Source: Burkholderiales bacterium
Lineage (GTDB): Bacteria; Pseudomonadota; Gammaproteobacteria; Burkholderiales; SG8-39
DNA length: 56,767 nucleotides
Direction: 5' to 3'
Assembly (NCBI GenBank): GCA_014860445.1
Contig: JACZJT010000055.1
Location: forward strand, 1 to 56,767
The notes under the pieces were generated by a model. The model saw only the letters and a program-made list of their open reading frames with translations, was not told where the DNA came from and made no database searches. Shown one piece after another: positions 45,983-54,810 of this stretch. A program made the position numbers and the translations under genes. How positions within the stretch are numbered: the stretch's first letter is position 1; every line of letters starts with the position of its first letter.

Positions 45983-46888
45983 CTAAGCCTTGGCGTCTTT
46001 CATGATCTGCACGAACACGTCTTCGAGGTCCGGCTGCAGCAACTCCAGTTCCTCGATCTGCGCGCCTGCCTCGCGCACCTGCGCGAGCAAGCCTTCAACT
46101 TCAGCATAGTTGGGTACGCGCAGTGTATGCACGCCGTCGCGGCTGTCGCGCACCTGCGAGGCGAGGGCCGCCGGCAAGCCGGCACCGGAGAGGCGCAACT
46201 TCAGGTACAGGCTGTCCCTGCGGTTCATCAGATTACGGGTGGTGTCGAGCGCGACGATGCGCCCCAGTTTCAGCATGGCGATGCGCGCGCACAGAGCCTC
46301 CGCCTCCTCCAGGTAATGCGTGGTCAGCACAATGGTGTGCCCGTCGGCGTTCAGGCCGCGCACGAATTCCCACAGCCCCTGCCGCAGCTCGACGTCGACA
46401 CCGGCGGTGGGTTCGTCGAGCACGATCACCGGCGGTTTGTGCACCAGCGCCTGCGCAACCAGCACGCGCCGCTTCATCCCGCCCGAGAGCGAGCGCATGT
46501 TGGCGTCGGCCTTTCCGGTCAGGTCCAGGTGGTGCATGACTTCGTCGATCCAGGCATCGTTGCGCTTCAGTCCAAAGTAGCCCGACTGTAGACGCAAGGT
46601 TTCGCGCACGCTGAAAAACGGATCGAACACCAGCTCCTGCGGCACTACGCCCAGCGCACGACGCGATTTCCGGTATTCGGTGACGACATCGTGCCCGAGC
46701 ACGCGTACGCTGCCGCGGTCTGCGCGCGCCAGGCCGGCGAGAATGTTGATCAGCGTTGTTTTGCCGGCGCCATTGGGGCCGAGCAGGCCGAAGAATTCCC
46801 CTTGCGCCACTTCCAGGTCGACACCGCCCAGCGCCTGAACTGCGCCATAGCGTTTGTGCACCTGCTGGATTTGGATCGCGGGGGTCAT
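45983..46888 (-). CDS. ABC-2 type exporter ATPase (YadG-like)
   Basis: A 301-residue ATPase: Walker A GPNGAGKTT, signature LSGGMKRRV, Walker B VIVLDEPTAGVD and switch His in VLTTHYLEEAE. The C-terminal 80 residues form the usual regulatory extension. ATG 46888 begins the family's N-terminus; a longer upstream reading is not supported. Partner of the permease downstream. Confidence 0.93.
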   Translation of the reverse strand: MTPAIQIQQVHKRYGAVQALGGVDLEVAQGEFFGLLGPNGAGKTTLINILAGLARADRGSVRVLGHDVVTEYRKSRRALGVVPQELVFDPFFSVRETLRLQSGYFGLKRNDAWIDEVMHHLDLTGKADANMRSLSGGMKRRVLVAQALVHKPPVIVLDEPTAGVDVELRQGLWEFVRGLNADGHTIVLTTHYLEEAEALCARIAMLKLGRIVALDTTRNLMNRRDSLYLKLRLSGAGLPAALASQVRDSRDGVHTLRVPNYAEVEGLLAQVREAGAQIEELELLQPDLEDVFVQIMKDAKA

Positions 46889-46923
46889 ATGCTGTGCCGC
46901 ATTGGATCGCGGCGGTGAGTCGA

Positions 46924-47211
46924 TCAGGCCGGTCCGGACTGCAGCAACTCCGATACTGCGTAGAGCTCCGCGAGGTTCGTCATCGCCTCTGGCAAATTTG
47001 TGAGCGACAGCGCAAGTTCGCGAGCGCGCGCTTCGCGCAGGCATTCCAGGGCCAGCGCCACGGCCGACGAGTCCACCTCGGTGACTGATCCGAAATCGAG
47101 CACCGCCACGCCCTGCGCAAGCAGCGACCGCACCTGCTCCAGAAGCGCCGAAACGGTGCCGATCGTGACCGGTCCCTGTACCAGCAACCTGTCGCCTTCG
47201 CGGGTGATCAC
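46924..47211 (-). CDS. mlaB: MlaB-like STAS-domain protein
   Basis: A 95-residue STAS domain (VAVLDFGSVTEVDSSAVALALECLR, with the Thr/Asp-Ser-Ser loop). MlaB binds and activates the MlaF ATPase in the inner-membrane MlaFEDB complex. The GTG start at 47211 overlaps the mlaC stop (GTGA). It closes the mlaFEDACB operon. Confidence 0.88.
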   Translation of the reverse strand: MITREGDRLLVQGPVTIGTVSALLEQVRSLLAQGVAVLDFGSVTEVDSSAVALALECLREARARELALSLTNLPEAMTNLAELYAVSELLQSGPA

Positions 47212-47831
47212 TTGGACTTGTTGCCTGTCTGGGATTCCAGGGCGCGGTTCTTGCTGGCGAGCGATTTGATCAGGCCGTCCACCCCGCCATCGTGAATCTG
47301 GGCGTTGAAACTGTCCCGGTAATTGGTCACCAGGCTGACGCCACCGACGACGACGTCATAGACTTTCCAGCCGCTCGGCGTTTTTTCCATGCTGTAATCG
47401 ATACTGACAGGCTCACTGCCCGGCCGTTTGACCTGGGTCCTGACCGTGACGTCGGCGTCTCCCGCGGCGGCGCGCAGCGGCTTGAACTCGATGACCTCGT
47501 TCTTGTAGGTGGAGAGGGCGCCCGAATAGGTGCGCACCAGCAGATTGCGAAACTCGCTTACCAGCGCACTCTGCTGCTCCGCGTTCGCCTTGCGCCAATT
47601 GCGTCCCATGGCGAGCGCCGTCATGCGGGCGAAGCTGAAATGCGGCAGCACCTTGGCATCGACCAGATCGTTGATCTTCTTGCGGTCGCCCGCCTTGATT
47701 TCCTTGTCCTGCTTGATGATGCCGATCACGTCGTCCGAAATACTTTTGATCAGGGCATCGGGGGCAAGGTCCTGCGCGCCGGCCGAAACCGTCAGCAGGG
47801 AAAGGCATATCGCTGATAATAGTTTGATCAT
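47208..47831 (-). CDS. mlaC: periplasmic phospholipid-binding protein MlaC
   Basis: A 207-residue MlaC with signal peptide (MIKLLSAICLSLLTVSAGA). HFSFARMTALAMGRNWRKA and GWKVYDVVVGGVSLVTNYR are conserved. It shuttles phospholipid between MlaA at the outer membrane and MlaFEDB at the inner membrane. The Lys-rich C-terminus ends in TGNKSK. Confidence 0.93.
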   Translation of the reverse strand: MIKLLSAICLSLLTVSAGAQDLAPDALIKSISDDVIGIIKQDKEIKAGDRKKINDLVDAKVLPHFSFARMTALAMGRNWRKANAEQQSALVSEFRNLLVRTYSGALSTYKNEVIEFKPLRAAAGDADVTVRTQVKRPGSEPVSIDYSMEKTPSGWKVYDVVVGGVSLVTNYRDSFNAQIHDGGVDGLIKSLASKNRALESQTGNKSK

Positions 47832-47833
47832 GG

Positions 47834-48616
47834 CTATGGCCGTTTGGATGGAAGTTCGGTTTGACCCGCGCCGGACGTCGAATTCGAAGTTTCGTCGGGG
47901 TCCCGCTCGCGCGGCGGATTGCCGTCGTAAATCAGGCTGCGGCGGCGCTGCAGGTACGCGCCGCGCAGGTACGAATATCGGTCCAGCGCCGCTTCTTCCA
48001 TCAAACGGCTTGCGTCGAGCAGGCCGGCGCGGGCATCGATGACGCGCACGCCATACAGTTCGTTCCGCGTCGGTACGTTGCCCACGTACCAGACCGGGTC
48101 GCCGTACGAGTCCACGGCCAGCCGGCTGAAACCGTCGCGCACGGTGCTCGGCCCCAGAAACGGCAGCACCACGTAGGCGCCGCTGCCCACGCCCCAACGC
48201 CCCAGGGTCTGTCCGAAATCCTCATTGTGTTTTTCCAGCCCGGCATTGCTGGCCACATCCAGCACGCCCAGCAGGCCGGCGGTCGTATTGATCGCGAAAC
48301 GCCCGAAATCGCTTGCCCCGTCGCCGATCTTGCCCTGCAGGATATTGTTGACGCCGATCCAGATATCACCCAGGTTGCCGAAGAAATTACTCACGCCTGT
48401 CCGCACGAAACCCGGCAACACCGCTTTATAGCCGCTCGCCACCGGCTTCAGGATGGCCTTGTCCACGCCGTCGTTGAAGCCGAACATGGCGCGGTTGTAG
48501 CCTTCCAGCGGATCGTCCGGATTGCCTCCGGTCGTGGCGCACCCGCTAAAAGCGCCGATCGCGACCAACAACGGCAATGCGGATAGACGCCGCAGCGTGA
48601 TTGTCGTTCTGCTCAT
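47834..48616 (-). CDS. mlaA: outer-membrane lipid asymmetry lipoprotein MlaA (VacJ)
   Basis: A 260-residue lipoprotein (signal with lipobox FSGC). DPLEGYNRAMFGFND, the GRFAINTTAGLLGVLDVA ridge segment and GSGAYVVLPFLGPSTVRD are MlaA hallmarks. It removes mislocalised phospholipid from the outer leaflet of the outer membrane. Here it lies inside the mla operon between mlaD and mlaC, unlike E. coli where it is separate. Overlaps mlaD by ATGA. Confidence 0.94.
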   Translation of the reverse strand: MSRTTITLRRLSALPLLVAIGAFSGCATTGGNPDDPLEGYNRAMFGFNDGVDKAILKPVASGYKAVLPGFVRTGVSNFFGNLGDIWIGVNNILQGKIGDGASDFGRFAINTTAGLLGVLDVASNAGLEKHNEDFGQTLGRWGVGSGAYVVLPFLGPSTVRDGFSRLAVDSYGDPVWYVGNVPTRNELYGVRVIDARAGLLDASRLMEEAALDRYSYLRGAYLQRRRSLIYDGNPPRERDPDETSNSTSGAGQTELPSKRP

Positions 48617-49089
48617 TTTCCGCCTTTGTCGCCGTCCGCCGCCTTGCTGAACAGGAACTGACTGATCAGGTTTTCCAGCACGACCGCAGATTGCGTGAGT
48701 TTGAATTTGTCGCCGTCTTTCAGTTTCACCGTGTCGCCGCCGGCCGAAAGCCCCACGTACTGCTCGCCCAGCAGGCCGGCAGTCAGAATTTTTACCGAGG
48801 TATCCTTGGGAAACAAATAGCGCTTGTCGATAGCCAGGGTCACCGTCGCTTCGTAAATCGACGTATCGAACGCGATGTCTTCCACCCGCCCGACAACCAC
48901 CCCGGCGCTTTTCACCGGCGCCCGCTTCTTAAGGCCGCCAATGTTATCAAAATTCGCAGTGACTAGATATGTTTCCGCAGCGGAAAAGGATGCAAGATTT
49001 CCCACTTTCAGAGCCAGGAACAAGAGCGCGCCCAAGCCCATGGCGACAAACAGTCCGGCCCACAGATCCAGTGCCTTACGCTTCATCAT
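48613..49089 (-). CDS. mlaD: MCE-domain phospholipid transporter subunit MlaD
   Basis: A 158-residue protein with one N-terminal TM helix (LWAGLFVAMGLGALLFLALKV) and one MCE domain (ANFDNIGGLKKRAPVKSAGVVVGRV). MlaD forms the hexameric ring on the periplasmic side of MlaE. ATG 49089 follows AGGGG by seven bases; a TTG at 49095 would add two residues. Confidence 0.93.
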   Translation of the reverse strand: MMKRKALDLWAGLFVAMGLGALLFLALKVGNLASFSAAETYLVTANFDNIGGLKKRAPVKSAGVVVGRVEDIAFDTSIYEATVTLAIDKRYLFPKDTSVKILTAGLLGEQYVGLSAGGDTVKLKDGDKFKLTQSAVVLENLISQFLFSKAADGDKGGK

Positions 49090-49091
49090 CT

Positions 49092-49874
49092 TCAAACCCC
49101 TCGAAACATGAATGCAGTCAACATGAAATCCAGCGCTAGTATCGACAGCGACGAGGTCACCACCGTACGCGTGGTGGCGCCCGATACGCCTTCGGCGGTA
49201 GGCGGGGCATCGTAGCCCTCGAATACCGCAATCCAGGTTACGGCGATGCCGAACACGAGGCTCTTGATCACACCGTTGAGTATGTCCTCACGGAAATCGA
49301 CCGCGGCCTGCATTTGCGACCAGAAAGACCCTTCGTCGACACCGATCAAGCGCACGCCCACCAAGTATCCGCCAAATACGCCCATCCCGGAAAACATCGC
49401 CGCAAGCAGGGGCATGGAGATTACGCCCGCCCAGAAGCGCGGCGCAATCACCCGCGCGATCGGGTCCACCGCCATCATCTCCATTGCCGCCAATTGCTCG
49501 GTCGCCTTCATCAGGCCGACTTCGGCGGTTATGGCCGAACCGGCCCGGCTGGCGAACAACAGGCCCGACACCACCGGCCCGAGTTCGCGCACCAGCGACA
49601 GCGCCACCAGCACGCCCAGGGCCGAAGAGGAGCCATAGCGCTCCAGCGTGTCGTAGCCCTGCAGGCCCAGCACCATGCCGACAAACAGGCCGGACACCAG
49701 AATGATGATCAGCGAGAGCACGCCGGCGGAATAAATTTCCCGCGTCACCAGCGAGAAGCGCCGCAGGCACATACCCGAGTTGCGCAGCGTCAAAATCAGA
49801 AAACGACAGGCGAAACCGAGCCTGTGGACAGACCCTAGCGCACGACCGCCCAGTCTTTCGAAAAAATCGATCAC
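49092..49874 (-). CDS. mlaE: phospholipid ABC transporter permease MlaE
   Basis: A 260-residue permease of the Mla/MCE ABC transporter. FVGMVLGLQGYDTLERYG and the conserved AEVGLMKATEQLAAMEMM coupling segment are present. It links the MlaD ring to MlaF. The GTG start overlaps the mlaF stop (GTGA). Confidence 0.95.
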   Translation of the reverse strand: MIDFFERLGGRALGSVHRLGFACRFLILTLRNSGMCLRRFSLVTREIYSAGVLSLIIILVSGLFVGMVLGLQGYDTLERYGSSSALGVLVALSLVRELGPVVSGLLFASRAGSAITAEVGLMKATEQLAAMEMMAVDPIARVIAPRFWAGVISMPLLAAMFSGMGVFGGYLVGVRLIGVDEGSFWSQMQAAVDFREDILNGVIKSLVFGIAVTWIAVFEGYDAPPTAEGVSGATTRTVVTSSLSILALDFMLTAFMFRGV

Positions 49875-50701
49875 GGCGTCCCCCGCGCTTCCGCGGCACG
49901 CAGGTCGGTCGCATAATCCTCGGCAGGATAATGAAACGGCAGGTGTCCGTCCGTCTCCCCATAGACGAACTGGTGCACGAAAGGCTCGTCGGAAGCGCGC
50001 AGCTCGTCAGGCGTACCCTGTGCGATGATCACCCCCTCGGACATGAAAAAGACGTAGTCGACGAGCTCCAGCGCCTCGGCCACGTCGTGCGTCACGATGA
50101 TGGAAGTGGCGCCCAGGGAATCGTTCAGGCGCCGGATCAGCTGGCCGATGACGCCCATGGAGACGGGGTCGAGACCGGTGAGCGGTTCGTCGTACATGAT
50201 CAGCATCGGATCGAGTGCCGTGGTGCGCGCCAACGCAACGCGCCGCGCCATGCCGCCCGAAAGCTCGGAGGGCATGAGTGCGTGCGCCCCGCGCAGGCCG
50301 ACCGCCTGCAGTTTCATCAGCACCAGATCGTCGATCAGTTCCTGCGGCATGTCGGTGTGCTCACGCATCTGGAAAGCGACATTCTCGTAGCAGCTCATAT
50401 CGGTGAACAGGGCGCCGAACTGAAACAGCATTCCCATTCTGCGGCGCAGCGCATAGAGTTCCTCGTGGTTCAACCTGGACACCACCCTGCCACCTACCCG
50501 CACCTCCCCCCGATTGGGACGCAGCGAACCCCCGATCAGGCGCAGCAGTGTAGTCTTGCCGCAACCGGACAGCCCCATGATCGCGACCACCTGGCCGCGG
50601 CGAATGTCCAGGCTTGCGCCCTTGAGCACCAAACGTTTGTCATAGCCGAAACTTACGTTGTCAATCTCGACCAGATTGTCTGTTGCGGGTTTCGTGGGCA
50701 C
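49871..50701 (-). CDS. mlaF: phospholipid ABC transporter ATPase MlaF
   Basis: A 276-residue ATPase: Walker A GLSGCGKTTLLR, signature LSGGMARRVALART, Walker B LIMYDEPLTGLDP and IIVTHDVAEAL. It powers MlaFEDB. The start is GTG at 50701. First gene of the operon; the 146-bp spacer to the divergent ABC ATPase gene presumably holds both promoters, of which only a weak TATAGT at 50814 for the plus-strand gene is visible. Confidence 0.95.
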   Translation of the reverse strand: MPTKPATDNLVEIDNVSFGYDKRLVLKGASLDIRRGQVVAIMGLSGCGKTTLLRLIGGSLRPNRGEVRVGGRVVSRLNHEELYALRRRMGMLFQFGALFTDMSCYENVAFQMREHTDMPQELIDDLVLMKLQAVGLRGAHALMPSELSGGMARRVALARTTALDPMLIMYDEPLTGLDPVSMGVIGQLIRRLNDSLGATSIIVTHDVAEALELVDYVFFMSEGVIIAQGTPDELRASDEPFVHQFVYGETDGHLPFHYPAEDYATDLRAAEARGTP

Positions 50702-50847
50702 GGAAGGTCGTCGGCAAGAATTCGGGGAGCAATATTCTACCAGACGGCCAACGCCGCGCTCCCGGATGAAGCCGTGGCGCGCCCCGGCCGTCTCGCTGCG
50801 CGAGGGGCTCTGTTATAGTAATTGCTTTCCACCGCTTATCGCATCCC

Positions 50848-51576
50848 ATGGCGCAATCGGCTGTCCGTTTCGAACAGGTACACAAGAATTACGGCAAGCA
50901 CGCGGTGCTGCAGGGAATAGACCTAGACATCGCGGCGGGGATGAACTTCGGACTGGTCGGCATCAATGGCGCCGGAAAGACGACGCTGATCAAATGCCTC
51001 CTCGATTTTTGCCACGTCGACAGCGGACACATCGAGATCTTCGGAACCCGGCATACCGACAACCTGGCCCGGGCCCGGCTCGCTTTTCTGCCGGAGCGAT
51101 TCATGCCGCCTTATTTTCTCACCGGCCGCGATTTCCTGAACTACATGCTCACGCTCGATGGGCGCGCCGCGAACGAAGACCAGGTGCGCGCCATGTTCGA
51201 CGACCTCGATCTTGACGCGGCAGCGCTGGACAAGCCGGTGCGTTCCTACTCAAAGGGCATGACGCAAAAGCTGGGACTGGCCGCTTGCCTGCTGGCCGAG
51301 CCCGACCTGCTGATTCTGGATGAACCGATGAGCGGGCTGGACCCCCTGGCGCGCGCGCGTGTGAAGCAGCTGTTGCGGCAATTGCGCGAGCGGGGCTGCA
51401 CCCTGTTTTTTACCTCGCACGCACTGTCCGACGTCGAAGAAATTTGCGAACACATGGTTGTCCTGCACCGGGGCCGGCCCTGCTTTTCCGGCAGCCCCGG
51501 CGCGCTGCTGCAAGACTACGCCTGCGAATCGATGGAACAGGCGTTTCTCAAATGCATAGAGAGTGGCGCACAGTAG
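50848..51576 (+). CDS. orphan ABC transporter ATPase
   Basis: A 242-residue CcmA/YhaQ-type ATPase: Walker A GINGAGKTTL, signature SYSKGMTQKLGLA, Walker B LLILDEPMSGLDP, His in FFTSHALSDVEE. Such ATPases drive ABC-2 permeases, but none is adjacent; the next gene is a response regulator. A divergent Walker A (INGAGKTT) is functional in this family. Its final five codons and stop lie in the first copy of a 43-bp tandem repeat. It may serve polysaccharide, lipid or pilus functions; the partner is unknown. Confidence 0.88.
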   Translation: MAQSAVRFEQVHKNYGKHAVLQGIDLDIAAGMNFGLVGINGAGKTTLIKCLLDFCHVDSGHIEIFGTRHTDNLARARLAFLPERFMPPYFLTGRDFLNYMLTLDGRAANEDQVRAMFDDLDLDAAALDKPVRSYSKGMTQKLGLAACLLAEPDLLILDEPMSGLDPLARARVKQLLRQLRERGCTLFFTSHALSDVEEICEHMVVLHRGRPCFSGSPGALLQDYACESMEQAFLKCIESGAQ

Positions 51577-51646
51577 TAGGCCATTTCGGGATTGCCGGAT
51601 GATGAGTGGCGCACAGTAATAGGCCATTTCGGGATTGCCGGATGAT
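51561..51646. repeat. two-copy 43-bp tandem repeat
   Basis: A 43-base unit beginning GAGTGGCGCACAGTA and ending TTGCCGGATGAT occurs at 51561-51603 and again at 51604-51646 with one base difference (G/A at unit position 16). The first copy contains the stop codon of the ABC ATPase gene. The second lies in the spacer before the regulator gene. Confidence 0.92.
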
Positions 51647-51684
51647 ACAAGGGAGAATGAGGGGATGCGTCCTTTCACGTTGAT

Positions 51685-53118
51685 ATGAGCGATAACAAAC
51701 CGAGCCTGCTGATCGTCGACGACGACGCGCTGATCACCGATACCCTCGTCTACGCACTGGGCAGGGATTTCGACGTAATGGTGAGCGATTCGCGCAAGGC
51801 TGCCGTGAGCATGGTGCGCCGCAAGAGCAACCCGCCGCAATTGGCGCTGGTGGACCTGGGACTGCCGCCTTTTCCGCACCGTCCGGACGAAGGATTCCAG
51901 CTCATCACCGAACTGCTCGCGCACTCTCCTGCGATGAAGATTCTGGTCCTGTCGGGCCAGAACGATGCCGCCAACGCGCGCCACGCGCGAACCTTGGGCG
52001 CGACCGATTTTGTAGCCAAGCCCTGCGAAGCCGAAGGCTTGAAAAAACTTCTGCTCCACGCTTTGCAGATCCGCGAGGCAGAAATCTCCGGCGACGCCCA
52101 GGCCGCGTCCGAGCAGTTGATCGGCACAAGTCCGGCACTCCAAAAGCTGAAAAACCAGATCGCCCAGTACGCGGACTCGCCCTTTCCGGCGCTGATCGAA
52201 GGCGAGTCGGGGAGCGGCAAGGAGGTCGTCGCCGGCATGTTGCACCGCCTGTCGATGCGCAAGGACAAACCCTGGTTCGCGCTCAACTGTGCCGCCATTG
52301 CCCCCACGCTGGTGGAGCCTACGCTGTTCGGCTACTCCAAGGGTGCATTTACCGGCGCCAACGCCAACAAATCGGGCTATTTCGAAGATGCGCAGGAGGG
52401 AACGCTGCTGCTCGACGAGATCGGCGAGTTGCCGATGGAATTACAGGCCAAACTGCTGCGCGTCCTCGAGAACGGTGAGTTTCAGCGCGTTGGAGAGACA
52501 CAACAACGCGTTTCCCATGCCCGCGTAATAGCGGCCACCAACCGCGACCTGCGCCAGGAGATAAAGGACGGGCGCTTCCGCGCCGACTTGTACCATCGCC
52601 TGTCGGTATTTTCGATCACCGTGCCGCCGCTGCGCGAAATGGGGGAAGACAGGTCGCTGCTGCTCGAGCGCTTCACCCACTTTTATGCGGAACAGGCCAG
52701 GCTTGCGCCGTTCACGCTGGATGAGAAGGCGGGCGAGCTGTGGAACAGCTACCCGTTTCCCGGCAACGTGCGCGAACTCAAGAACATCGTGATCCGCCTG
52801 AGCACCAAGTATCCCGGCCAAAAGCTCTCGGTGCTCGAACTCGAACCCGAACTCGAGCCCTCGGCGCCGGCCACGGCGCACACAGAGACCACCGTGGAGC
52901 TGGTGCCGAACAGCGATCCGCAGGCGCTGATCGAACAGGCGCAGCGCCATCTGCAGCGGGAACGCCAGTTCAATCTCGACGACGTGCTACGGGCCTGGGA
53001 ACAGGGCTACATCCAGGCCGCCATGCGACTTACCCGCGGCAATGTCAGCCAGGCGGCGAAAATGCTCGGCATCAACCGCACCACGCTGTATTCGCGCATG
53101 GAACAGGACAAGAAATAG
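51685..53118 (+). CDS. sigma54-type response regulator, PrsR-like receiver
   Basis: A 477-residue three-domain regulator. The receiver (1-125) has phospho-Asp57 in LALVDLGLPP; the DLGLPP form and the following EGFQLI recall the PrsR (PEP-CTERM/exopolysaccharide) group. The AAA+ domain has Walker A GESGSGKE (173-180), the sigma54-contact loop GAFTGAN (220-226) and LLLDEIGELP. A Fis-type HTH ends the protein (AAKMLGINRTTLYSRM). No cognate kinase is adjacent. It starts a run of pilus genes nine bases upstream of the ExeA-like gene and probably controls them. Confidence 0.9.
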   Translation: MSDNKPSLLIVDDDALITDTLVYALGRDFDVMVSDSRKAAVSMVRRKSNPPQLALVDLGLPPFPHRPDEGFQLITELLAHSPAMKILVLSGQNDAANARHARTLGATDFVAKPCEAEGLKKLLLHALQIREAEISGDAQAASEQLIGTSPALQKLKNQIAQYADSPFPALIEGESGSGKEVVAGMLHRLSMRKDKPWFALNCAAIAPTLVEPTLFGYSKGAFTGANANKSGYFEDAQEGTLLLDEIGELPMELQAKLLRVLENGEFQRVGETQQRVSHARVIAATNRDLRQEIKDGRFRADLYHRLSVFSITVPPLREMGEDRSLLLERFTHFYAEQARLAPFTLDEKAGELWNSYPFPGNVRELKNIVIRLSTKYPGQKLSVLELEPELEPSAPATAHTETTVELVPNSDPQALIEQAQRHLQRERQFNLDDVLRAWEQGYIQAAMRLTRGNVSQAAKMLGINRTTLYSRMEQDKK

Positions 53119-53126
53119 GGCGCAGC

Positions 53127-54707
53127 ATGTATCTGAACCATTTCGGCCTTAACGAGCCGCCCTTTCGGATCACGCCGCACACCGATTTTTTCTTTGGTGG
53201 CGCCAACCGCGGACCGACGCTTGAGGCGCTGCTCTACGCCATCACCCATGACGAGGGCATCGTCAAGGTGTCCGGTGAAGTGGGCAGCGGCAAGACCATG
53301 TTGTGCCGGGTCCTGATGGAACGCCTGCCCGAGCAGGTGCAGACCATACTGCTGGCGAACCCGTCGCTTTCCCGCGACGAGATCATCTTCGCCATCGGCG
53401 AAGAACTGGATATCGAACCGCGGAGCGAGCGCCTGTCGGTGCTGCTGCTCAAACTGCAGGAACACCTGATCAATCTCTACGGCGAAAATCAGCGTGTCGT
53501 GCTGTTGATCGACGAAGCGCACGCCATGCCGCAGGAAACGCTGGAGCAGGTACGCCTGCTCTCGAACCTCGAAACCGGCCACGCGAAACTGCTGCAGATC
53601 GTGCTGTTCGGCCAGCCCGAACTCGACGAGCACCTGAATCAGCCGCATATGCGCCAATTGAAGGAGCGCATCACCCACAGTTTCCGCCTGGAACCCATGC
53701 TGCGCTCCGATATCGAGGCGTATCTGGACTTTCGCATGCGCGCGGCCGGCTACCGCGGGCCGAATGTTTTCAGTGCGGATGCGGTGCGCAGGATCGTCAA
53801 GGCCTCCGAAGGATTGACGAGGCGGGTCAATATTCTTGCGGACAAGGCCTTGCTCGCCGCGTTCGCCGACAACGAGCACGGCATTACCGCGAAGCACGCA
53901 GAGCGCGCCATTCGAGATTCCGAGTTTCATCGGCCCGCCGTGAGCAAGGCCAAAATCGGCCTGGTCGCAGGCGGCGTCGCGGCAGGTCTTGCGTTGGGGC
54001 TGGGACTGCATTACCTGCTGTCGCCCTCGGTGCCCCCGGAGTTGCAGGCAGCGCAAACGGCGACGATACGCACCCCTGCGACACAATCCGTGGCGGACAA
54101 AGCGGCCGTACCTGCAGTCGAACCACCCAAAGCCGCCGTCCCGCAAAGCAGTGCCGTGAATACGGCGGCAGACGCGAACGCCAAGCCACCCGCACGCGCC
54201 GAAGTTCTCACACCCGCAACTCCCGCGGCCGGGTCATCGGACACGCAGGCAGCGAAGCACGATCCCCGTGCAACGCCTGCCGTTGCGAACGCTGGAGAAC
54301 AAGCCTCGATGCCGGCGCCAGCCGCCGCCGCGCCTGGCGCGCCGACCACCATGGCGCCGAATTCCCCGGGAGGGAAGCTCACGCGCGCACGCTATGCCGC
54401 CACCCAGGAATGGCTGCCGAGCGCGCCCGGCGATCGATATTCGATTCAGCTCTACACGGCAAGCGCTCGCGACCTGTACAAGGTAGAGGAAATGCTCACG
54501 CTCGCGGTGTCGAAACAAATGGACCTGTCGAATTTTTACGTCTACGGAGTGAAGATAGACGACGGTCAGCACTATCGACTCGCTTACGGACTCTACCCCG
54601 GGGTCAGCGAAGCCCGCCAGGCCGTGAAAAATCTACCTTCACCCTTCCGGCAATTCAGCCCTTATCTGCGCAGCGTGGCGCGCATGCGCAGCCAGAATCG
54701 CCAATAG
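53127..54707 (+). CDS. ExeA/MshM-like AAA ATPase with C-terminal SPOR domain
   Basis: A 526-residue protein. The N-terminal AAA domain has Walker A GEVGSGKT (50-57) and Walker B VVLLIDEAHAM, as in ExeA/GspA and MshM. One TM helix (about 276-299) follows, then an Ala/Pro/Thr-rich linker and a C-terminal SPOR domain (about 430-520: YSIQLYTASARDLYKVEEML) that should bind denuded peptidoglycan. It probably helps place the MshL secretin through the cell wall. ATG 53127 opens with the family's MYLNHFGLNEPPF. Confidence 0.88.
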   Translation: MYLNHFGLNEPPFRITPHTDFFFGGANRGPTLEALLYAITHDEGIVKVSGEVGSGKTMLCRVLMERLPEQVQTILLANPSLSRDEIIFAIGEELDIEPRSERLSVLLLKLQEHLINLYGENQRVVLLIDEAHAMPQETLEQVRLLSNLETGHAKLLQIVLFGQPELDEHLNQPHMRQLKERITHSFRLEPMLRSDIEAYLDFRMRAAGYRGPNVFSADAVRRIVKASEGLTRRVNILADKALLAAFADNEHGITAKHAERAIRDSEFHRPAVSKAKIGLVAGGVAAGLALGLGLHYLLSPSVPPELQAAQTATIRTPATQSVADKAAVPAVEPPKAAVPQSSAVNTAADANAKPPARAEVLTPATPAAGSSDTQAAKHDPRATPAVANAGEQASMPAPAAAAPGAPTTMAPNSPGGKLTRARYAATQEWLPSAPGDRYSIQLYTASARDLYKVEEMLTLAVSKQMDLSNFYVYGVKIDDGQHYRLAYGLYPGVSEARQAVKNLPSPFRQFSPYLRSVARMRSQNRQ

Positions 54708-54743
54708 TGGATTTTGACGGCAACTAGCGTTTCCCCCGGCTTA

Positions 54744-54771
54744 TTGCGCTATCACGGTTGTGCTATATAAT
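54744..54771 (+). promoter_or_regulatory. candidate sigma70 promoter of mshL
   Basis: TTGCGC (54744-54749) and a perfect TATAAT (54766-54771) are 16 bases apart, 40 bases before the mshL ATG. No sigma54-type GG-N10-GC element was seen here, although a sigma54-type regulator gene lies upstream. Confidence 0.55.
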
Positions 54772-54810
54772 CCAAGAGGGGAAACTATATACATATCAAT
54801 GGCGAGGGAT

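Noticed and set aside
52740-53126. 129-codon upstream extension of the ExeA-like ATPase
   Set aside because: It overlaps the conserved C-terminus of the sigma54-type regulator in another frame, and ATG 53127 opens exactly with the family N-terminus.
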